Below, in pieces: positions 5,895 through 9,981 of a stretch of DNA of 9,981 bases. The DNA comes from Candidatus Competibacteraceae bacterium. GTDB taxonomy: Bacteria > Pseudomonadota > Gammaproteobacteria > Competibacterales > Competibacteraceae. The stretch's first letter is position 1. Each line of letters opens with the position of its first letter. The stretch is taken from assembly GCA_020445005.1 (NCBI GenBank), contig JAGRHM010000412.1, positions 1 through 9,981 on the forward strand. The letters run 5' to 3'. The translations under genes and the position numbers were made by a program. The notes beneath the pieces were generated by a model. That model was not told the DNA's origin. It saw only the letters and a program-made list of their open reading frames with translations, and ran no database searches.

Positions 5895-6653
5895 TCAGCC
5901 TCTTGGTTGGATATCACCCAGCAATTCTCGAATGACTACCCCCGCCAACATCACGCCAAACAACGCCGGCATATAGGAAATCGTCCCGTTCACCGCGCGT
6001 GGCCGACCGGATGCATCGCTACCAACCGGTTGATGTGGCAGGGGCGAGCGGCGCGGTTCGTCGCTATAAATCACCGGATAATTCAGTGACGCCTCCCGTT
6101 CCCGCAATTGTCGGCGCAATTGTCGGGCCAGTGGGCAAACTTGAGTCTGGCTCAATGTCGTTACCCGCACCCGACTGACATCCAGACAGTTACCTGCACC
6201 CAATGCGGAAATGACCGGTACGTCGTAGCGATGACAGGCCGCGACCAAAGCCGCTTTACAGGCGATGCTGTCAATACAATCGGCGATGTAGTCGAAGGTC
6301 GTAGCGGACACCAGGGCCTCCGCTCCGTTTGGCTGGAGAAATTCCCCAATCAAGGTTAATTCCAGGGTCGGGTCAATATCGCGCAATCGTTCGGCTATGA
6401 CTTCAACCTTCGGTCGGCCCAGCGTCGAATGCAGCGCCAGCAACTGGCGATTGAGATTGGACGGTGAAACCACATCATGATCCAGCAAGGCTAACCGACC
6501 GATTCCAGCCCGGCCTAGCGCCTCGGCGACATGGCCTCCGACCCCGCCCAGCCCAGCCACCAGCACCCGCGCCGTGCGTAACCGGGCCAGCCCTTCGGCG
6601 CCGATCAGGATTTCAGTGCGCGCCTGCGGGTAGGGCATCTGCGGGTACGGCAT
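5895..6653 (-). CDS. tcdA: ThiF/E1-like protein, probable tRNA threonylcarbamoyladenosine dehydratase (TcdA)
   Basis: A 252-aa cytoplasmic ATP-dependent enzyme of the ThiF/MoeB/HesA superfamily. The Rossmann loop GLGGVGG (34-40), the acidic LLDHDVV (56-62), NLNRQ (66-70), Lys82 and CIDSI (126-130) are the usual nucleotide-binding and adenylation residues. No CxxC zinc pair of the MoeB/ThiF type is evident, and no rhodanese domain is fused. The ARTEILIGAEGLARL start and IDS motif resemble TcdA (CsdL/YgdL), which cyclises t6A37 of tRNA to ct6A. The C-terminal NGTISYMPALFGVMLAGVVIREL fits TcdA-like proteins. Another E1-like role is the main alternative. The start is unclear: the ATGs at 6653 and 6638 sit in the two copies of a 15-nt tandem duplication (MPYPQMPYPQ), both inside the end of tatD; the frame stays open upstream to 6734. 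Neither has a clear ribosome binding site, so coupling to tatD is likely. Confidence 0.82.
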   Translation of the reverse strand: MPYPQMPYPQARTEILIGAEGLARLRTARVLVAGLGGVGGHVAEALGRAGIGRLALLDHDVVSPSNLNRQLLALHSTLGRPKVEVIAERLRDIDPTLELTLIGEFLQPNGAEALVSATTFDYIADCIDSIACKAALVAACHRYDVPVISALGAGNCLDVSRVRVTTLSQTQVCPLARQLRRQLREREASLNYPVIYSDEPRRSPLPHQPVGSDASGRPRAVNGTISYMPALFGVMLAGVVIRELLGDIQPRG

Positions 6654-7419
6654 CGGGTAGCCGGAACAAACGCCGGGCGTTTTCTGTAGTAGCGGCGGCG
6701 ATTTCGACCGGATCAGCGCCGCGCAACTTAGCAACGCAGTCCAGCACCTCCGCTATAAACGCCGGTTCATTGCGCTCGCCGCGATGGTTACTCAGCGGCT
6801 GGTCGGGCGCATCGGTCTCCAGCATGAAGCCATCCAGCGGCAAATAGCGGATCAGGCTGCGCAGACGAGTAGCGCGCGGATAGGTTAACGGACCGCCGAA
6901 ACTGAGCAAAATGCCCATATCCAGCAATCGCCCCGCCTGATCCTCGCTCCCGGAAAAGCTATGCACCATGCCGCGTACTCCGGAAAAGCGCCGCAGAAAT
7001 TTGATGACCTGGTCCACCGCATGACGGGTATGAAGCACCACCGGCAGATCGTGACGACGGGCCAAACGCAATTGCCCGGTAAAAAATTCCGCTTGCGCAT
7101 CAGGATCCAGATCGGGCAGGTAATAATCCAGTCCACACTCGCCAATAGCCACCGGCCGTTCCCGTTGCACCCAGTTCGCCAGCGCGTCCAGATGCTCGGG
7201 GCGGTGTTCGGCCAGATAAGCAGGGTGCAGACCGTAGCAGGGATACAATCCAGGATACTGTTTTATCACGGTTTTGAGCTTGGGCCAAAGGCGGGCGCTG
7301 ACCGCGGCCAGCACCTGCGCGCCCACGCCCGCCTCGCGCGCCCGCTGGTAAGCCGCCTCCCGATCGGGATCGAAACTGGCCTCGTCAAAATGATTATGAC
7401 TATCGATAAGAGTCCGCAT
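6613..7419 (-). CDS. TatD family metal-dependent hydrolase (DNase)
   Basis: A 268-aa TIM-barrel hydrolase of the TatD/YcfH/YjjV family, cytoplasmic; characterised members are metal-dependent 3'-5' exonucleases linked to DNA repair. The metal-binding set is complete: H8 and H10 (DSHNHFD), E94 (IGECGLDYY), H130 (VVLHTRH), H153 (MVHSFSG) and D203 (LETDAPDQP). The conserved YGLHP (62-66) is also present. The start at 7419 gives the standard MRTLIDSHNHFD N-terminus; the frame is open further up to 7545, but that part lies inside the AraC gene and has no family similarity. It begins 13 nt after the AraC-family stop codon with only a weak ribosome binding site and overlaps the tcdA-like gene by 41 nt, so the three genes look co-transcribed. 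The exact subfamily (TatD, YcfH or YjjV) cannot be told, so I give no symbol. The last ten residues (DAVPADALPAGAH) are shaped by the 15-nt duplication. Confidence 0.92.
   Translation of the reverse strand: MRTLIDSHNHFDEASFDPDREAAYQRAREAGVGAQVLAAVSARLWPKLKTVIKQYPGLYPCYGLHPAYLAEHRPEHLDALANWVQRERPVAIGECGLDYYLPDLDPDAQAEFFTGQLRLARRHDLPVVLHTRHAVDQVIKFLRRFSGVRGMVHSFSGSEDQAGRLLDMGILLSFGGPLTYPRATRLRSLIRYLPLDGFMLETDAPDQPLSNHRGERNEPAFIAEVLDCVAKLRGADPVEIAAATTENARRLFRLPDAVPADALPAGAH
6624..6653 (-). repeat. 15-nt tandem duplication carrying both candidate tcdA start codons
   Basis: On the minus strand ATGCCGTACCCGCAG (6653-6639) is followed directly by ATGCCCTACCCGCAG (6638-6624), with 14 of 15 identical. 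A partial further unit (TACCCG) lies just upstream. Being a multiple of three, the duplication keeps both tatD and tcdA in frame: it adds MPYPQ to TcdA and five residues to the TatD C-terminus. Confidence 0.8.
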
Positions 7420-7432
7420 CGTTAACGCCCGA

Positions 7433-8200
7433 TCAAGCGAGCACAATCTGGACGTTGGCGGCGCGGCCAAACACCGAGGACGGCGTGATGCCGAACATGT
7501 TGCGAAACGCTCGACTGAAATGCGAAGAATCGGCAAATCCTGCATCCAGCGCTGCTTCAGTCAGAGTCAGGTTTTTGGAAACTAGCGCCGCGACCACTCG
7601 CATGCGGTGCCATTGCCGAAAACGACGAATCGGCACTCCTACCTCCTCTTTGAACAGATGCACCAGTCGGGTCGGCGACAGGTTGATGTATTCGGCCAAT
7701 TCGTTCATCGAGTAACTGCGCGTCAAGTCTTCCTTCATTAACCGAATCACTTTCTGAATCCGCGCATCTAACGGCTGTGGACGATTCTCCGGGTTTGGCG
7801 GTGGAATCAACCGATCCAGCAAATCATGAATCGTAGCAGCATCCGGTTGTTGCTCCCACGCCTCGCCGAGGGCCTTGAGCACCTCCTGTTCATGCGTCAG
7901 TTCATACAGGCATTGCCATTCGCCATCCAGCATAGCGTTTTGAATCGCCGGATAATCGGGACTTTCTGGTTCGATGAACAGAATGGCCATGAGGGCGCCG
8001 CCGACCTGGATTTCGTGCAGACACCCAGGCGGAACCAGAACACTGCGGCATTCCCGCCAGCTATGGCTTTCGCTTTCCAACACCTGGAAAGGACGATCGA
8101 TGCCCACGCACAGTGCCGCCGAACCGAGCCGGTGTTCGGAAATATCGGGCAAACGGCCCATGAAAAAGCCGCGATTTTGCCAAACATACAACTTATTCAA
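7433..8200 (-). CDS. AraC/XylS family transcriptional regulator
   Basis: A 255-aa DNA-binding regulator. Residues 1-130 form a cupin-like sensor half (LYVWQNRGFFMGRLPDISEH, then VLVPPGCLHEI); the ligand is unknown. Residues 145-245 are the paired helix-turn-helix domain: first motif about 165-186 (SMNELAEYINLSPTRLVHLF), second about 212-237 (LTEAALDAGFADSSHFSRAF) ending in the family signature FRNMFGITPSS. Start: a TTG at 8200 has AAGAAAGG 7 nt upstream and gives a family-like N-terminus. An in-frame ATG at 8236 would add 12 residues but has no ribosome binding site and falls within the regulatory region, so I prefer TTG. The gene diverges from the alcohol dehydrogenase gene and is followed closely by tatD and the tcdA-like gene. 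It most likely activates the dehydrogenase through the direct repeats at 8268-8301. The inducer may be an alcohol or its oxidation product, but this is guesswork. Confidence 0.9.
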   Translation of the reverse strand: MNKLYVWQNRGFFMGRLPDISEHRLGSAALCVGIDRPFQVLESESHSWRECRSVLVPPGCLHEIQVGGALMAILFIEPESPDYPAIQNAMLDGEWQCLYELTHEQEVLKALGEAWEQQPDAATIHDLLDRLIPPPNPENRPQPLDARIQKVIRLMKEDLTRSYSMNELAEYINLSPTRLVHLFKEEVGVPIRRFRQWHRMRVVAALVSKNLTLTEAALDAGFADSSHFSRAFRNMFGITPSSVFGRAANVQIVLA

Positions 8201-8267
8201 CGCATTACCTTTCTTTAGGAGGATGTTTCGGAACATTGAAAAAGTGTAGTTCCCTCATCCGCTATTA

Positions 8268-8301
8268 GCCAGTTCCGACAAATCGTTGCCATTTCCGACA
8301 A
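8268..8301 (+). promoter_or_regulatory. Paired 14-nt direct repeats, probable binding site of the AraC-family regulator
   Basis: GCCAGTTCCGACAA (8268-8281) and GCCATTTCCGACAA (8288-8301) match at 13 of 14 bases and are exactly 20 nt apart start to start, about two helical turns. AraC-family activators typically bind two direct half-sites with close to this spacing. The downstream copy ends a few bases before the poor -35 of the dehydrogenase promoter, as expected for an activator that contacts RNA polymerase. Confidence 0.72.
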
Positions 8302-8304
8302 GCC

Positions 8305-8334
8305 CTGCTCCGCTGAAGCCATTAGCCTTATCAT
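8305..8334 (+). promoter_or_regulatory. Candidate activator-dependent promoter of the alcohol dehydrogenase gene
   Basis: TATCAT (8329-8334) matches the -10 consensus at 5 of 6 bases. Neither hexamer 17 or 18 nt upstream (TGCTCC, CTGCTC) resembles a -35. A good -10 with a poor -35 next to the direct repeats suggests activation by the regulator. The predicted start is near 8341, leaving a leader of about 22 nt. Confidence 0.45.
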
Positions 8335-8362
8335 CAGTAGCCATAAAAAGGGTGCGGGTGCT

Positions 8363-9946
8363 ATGTACGACGACATCATTGTGGGTGCGGGCTCAGCCGG
8401 TTGCGTGTTGGCCAATCGCCTGTCTGCCGATCCGAACCGGCAGGTATGCCTGCTGGAAGCGGGTCCCGAGGATACCAGTCCGTGGATTCACCTGCCGGTG
8501 GGCATTTTCTTCACCATGCGCAGCCGAACCTTAAACTGGCGCTATCAGACCGAGCCGGAGACCGAATTATATAATCGCCGGTTATTCTGGCCGCGCGGCA
8601 AGACGCTAGGCGGCAGCAGCTCCATTAACGCCATGGTTTATACCCGTGGCCATCCCTGGGATTATGATCACTGGGCGGAACTGGGAAATCACGGCTGGGG
8701 TTACGCGGATCTGCTGCCGCTATTCAAGCGTAATCAGCATCAGGAACGCGGTCCGTCGGACTATCATGGCGTGGGCGGCCCGCTCAACGTCGCGGATTTG
8801 CGCCAGCACAGCGAAATCAGCCGGGTTTTCATCCGCGCCGCCGCCGAGGCGGGCTATCCGCTGAGTGACGATTTTAACGGCGCCGAGCAAGAAGGCGTCG
8901 GTTTTTACCAGGTCACCCAGAAAAACGGTCAACGGTGCAGCAGCGCCCGCGCCTACCTGCACCCGGTCCGCCAGCGCCCCAATTTGACGGTCATGACTCA
9001 TGCGCTGGCCAGCCGGGTGCTGTTCGAGGGACGGCGGGCGGTGGGAGTAGCCTATTTGAACCGGGCTGGAAAAACGGTGGAATTGCGGACGCAGGGCGAG
9101 GTGATCCTGTCTGGCGGGGCGATCAATTCGCCGCAACTGCTCCTGCTGTCTGGCGTGGGACCGCGCCGGGAGCTGGAGCGGCATGGCATCCCCATCGTGC
9201 ATGATCTGCCCGGCGTTGGTCAGAATTTGCAGGATCATCTCGACGTGGTCGTCGCCCATCGCGATCGCCGCCAGGCTTCCTATGGTTTTGCCCTGTCATT
9301 TCTGCCACGGTTATTCAAAAGCATCATTGAATACCAGATTTGTCGGCGCGGCTTCCTGACCAGCAATCTGGCTGAAGCGGGCGGCTTTGTTAAATCCAAT
9401 CCAGCTCTGCCGATCCCCAACCTGCAATACCACCTGACTTCAACCATTCTCGACGATCATGGCCGGCATATCTGGTCCGGCTACGGCTACTCATTGCATG
9501 TTTGCGATCTACGGCCCAAAAGTCGTGGCGTCCTGACGCTCAGGAGCGCTGACCCGCGCGATCCGCCTTTGCTGCAGCCGCGTTATCTCAGTCATCCAGA
9601 CGATCTGGAAACCTTGCTGGCCGGCGTGAAGACTTGCCGGAACATCCTGGCAACTCGCGCGTTCGACGGCTACCGAGGTGAGGAATTGTTCCCTGGTAAG
9701 GCCGTGCAAAGCGGTGACGAACTCCGCGAATTTATTCGCCGCCGGGCCGAAACTATTTATCACCCAGTGGGAACCTGCAAGATGGGTCATGATCGGCTGG
9801 CGGTGGTGGATGATCAACTGCGCGTCCATGGTCTAAGCGGTTTGCGGGTTGCGGACGCCTCCATCATGCCCACGCTGATTGGTGGCAACACTAATGCCCC
9901 GACCATGGTGATCGGCGAGAAGACTGCGGAACTGATTTTGCGATGA
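8363..9946 (+). CDS. AlkJ-like GMC-family FAD alcohol dehydrogenase
   Basis: A 527-aa flavoprotein of the glucose-methanol-choline family. Residues 5-15 (IIVGAGSAGCV) are the FAD-binding Rossmann loop, with LEAGP (31-35) closing that unit. The GMC signatures are at 79-103 (GKTLGGSSSINAMVYTRG onward) and 251-266 (GGAINSPQLLLLSGVG). FYQVTQKNGQR (181-191), FLTSNLAEAGGFVKS, LRPKSRG and RRRAETIYHPVGTCKMG closely recall AlkJ, the membrane-associated dehydrogenase of Pseudomonas that oxidises medium-chain alcohols and passes electrons to the respiratory chain; choline dehydrogenase (BetA) is the next closest relative. The catalytic His is H467 and the partner Asn is in GGNTNAP (N509 or N511). Length is normal and the start gives the family's usual MYDxIIVGAG. 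No alkane hydroxylase, rubredoxin or betaine aldehyde dehydrogenase gene is in the window, so the true substrate is open. It is transcribed away from the AraC-family gene and is probably followed by an overlapping gene. Confidence 0.92.
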   Translation: MYDDIIVGAGSAGCVLANRLSADPNRQVCLLEAGPEDTSPWIHLPVGIFFTMRSRTLNWRYQTEPETELYNRRLFWPRGKTLGGSSSINAMVYTRGHPWDYDHWAELGNHGWGYADLLPLFKRNQHQERGPSDYHGVGGPLNVADLRQHSEISRVFIRAAAEAGYPLSDDFNGAEQEGVGFYQVTQKNGQRCSSARAYLHPVRQRPNLTVMTHALASRVLFEGRRAVGVAYLNRAGKTVELRTQGEVILSGGAINSPQLLLLSGVGPRRELERHGIPIVHDLPGVGQNLQDHLDVVVAHRDRRQASYGFALSFLPRLFKSIIEYQICRRGFLTSNLAEAGGFVKSNPALPIPNLQYHLTSTILDDHGRHIWSGYGYSLHVCDLRPKSRGVLTLRSADPRDPPLLQPRYLSHPDDLETLLAGVKTCRNILATRAFDGYRGEELFPGKAVQSGDELREFIRRRAETIYHPVGTCKMGHDRLAVVDDQLRVHGLSGLRVADASIMPTLIGGNTNAPTMVIGEKTAELILR

Positions 9947-9981
9947 ATGACTGGCGGTGGCACTGGGCTCAAACCACTGAA
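9943..9981 (+). CDS. Possible start of a next gene, cut by the window end
   Basis: The dehydrogenase stop codon overlaps an ATG in the ATGA form (ATG at 9943), the usual sign of a translationally coupled next gene. That frame reads MNDWRWHWAQTT and stays open to the window edge. A second ATG at 9947 opens another frame, MTGGGTGLKPL, also uninterrupted. With about 12 codons visible neither frame can be identified, and the gene itself is not proven. Confidence 0.3.
   Translation, partial: MNDWRWHWAQTTE

Larger units (their letters stand above)
8201..8362. promoter_or_regulatory. Divergent control region between the AraC-family regulator and the alcohol dehydrogenase
   Basis: The 162-nt region drives both genes outward. 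It holds two direct repeats (8268-8281, 8288-8301), a candidate -10 for the dehydrogenase (8329-8334), the ribosome binding site of the TTG-start regulator gene (about 8208-8216), and an inverted copy of the repeat core, TCGGAA, at 8228-8233. I see no strong sigma70 promoter for the regulator gene. Confidence 0.6.

Noticed and set aside
6961..7425. A 154-codon plus-strand open frame opposite tatD.
   Set aside because: TatD has its complete metal-binding residue set on the other strand; this frame shows no domain and no ribosome binding site.
8223..8236. ATGTT-TCGG-AACAT considered as a terminator or riboswitch hairpin.
   Set aside because: The stem is only 5 bp with no U tract; it is more likely part of the regulatory region or chance.
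8720..9259. A 179-codon minus-strand open frame within the alcohol dehydrogenase gene.
   Set aside because: Long antisense frames are common opposite GC-rich genes; the plus-strand frame has full GMC signatures and this one has none.

Overview
The window looks like ordinary chromosomal DNA from a polyhydroxyalkanoate-storing gammaproteobacterium. The evidence is a phasin, a FimX-like degenerate GGDEF-EAL protein, AmpD, a TcdA-type ThiF protein, TatD, and an AlkJ-like GMC alcohol dehydrogenase. By eye the G+C content is moderately high in genes and lower in intergenic gaps. A Competibacteraceae-like source would fit, but that is a guess. I see no tRNA or rRNA gene, CRISPR array, insertion sequence, phage gene or attachment site.

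Layout. Minus strand, 67-768: a secreted or membrane-anchored Sel1-repeat protein. Minus strand, 1063-1410: a phasin with its own sigma70-like promoter, a perfect 19-nt operator-like palindrome over the -35 and spacer, and a clear intrinsic terminator. Plus strand, diverging from the phasin: a large two-receiver, degenerate GGDEF plus degenerate EAL protein (1569-4073), followed after 3 nt by ampD (4077-4634). Minus strand: a nitronate monooxygenase-like flavoprotein (4631-5791) whose stop codon overlaps that of ampD tail to tail. Upstream of it on the same strand is a compact cluster: AraC-family regulator (7433-8200), tatD (6613-7419), and a tcdA-like gene (5895-6653) that overlaps the end of tatD. 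Plus strand, diverging from the AraC gene: an AlkJ-like GMC alcohol dehydrogenase (8363-9946), with a probable overlapping next gene cut by the window end.

How the genes may work together. The phasin coats storage granules and is probably controlled by a repressor at the palindrome. The GGDEF-EAL protein has lost most catalytic signature residues and probably senses cyclic di-GMP rather than making it, as FimX does for type IV pili. The AraC regulator probably controls the divergent alcohol dehydrogenase: two 14-nt direct repeats (13 of 14 identical), exactly 20 nt apart, sit just upstream of a promoter with a good -10 and a poor -35, which is the arrangement expected for an AraC-type activator. 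TatD, TcdA and AmpD are housekeeping enzymes (nuclease, tRNA modification, cell-wall recycling).

I did not find a wholly new multi-gene system. The most interesting signals are the two regulatory regions (phasin and AraC/alcohol dehydrogenase), the unusual two-receiver FimX-like protein, and the in-register 15-nt duplication that carries the tcdA start codon inside the end of tatD.
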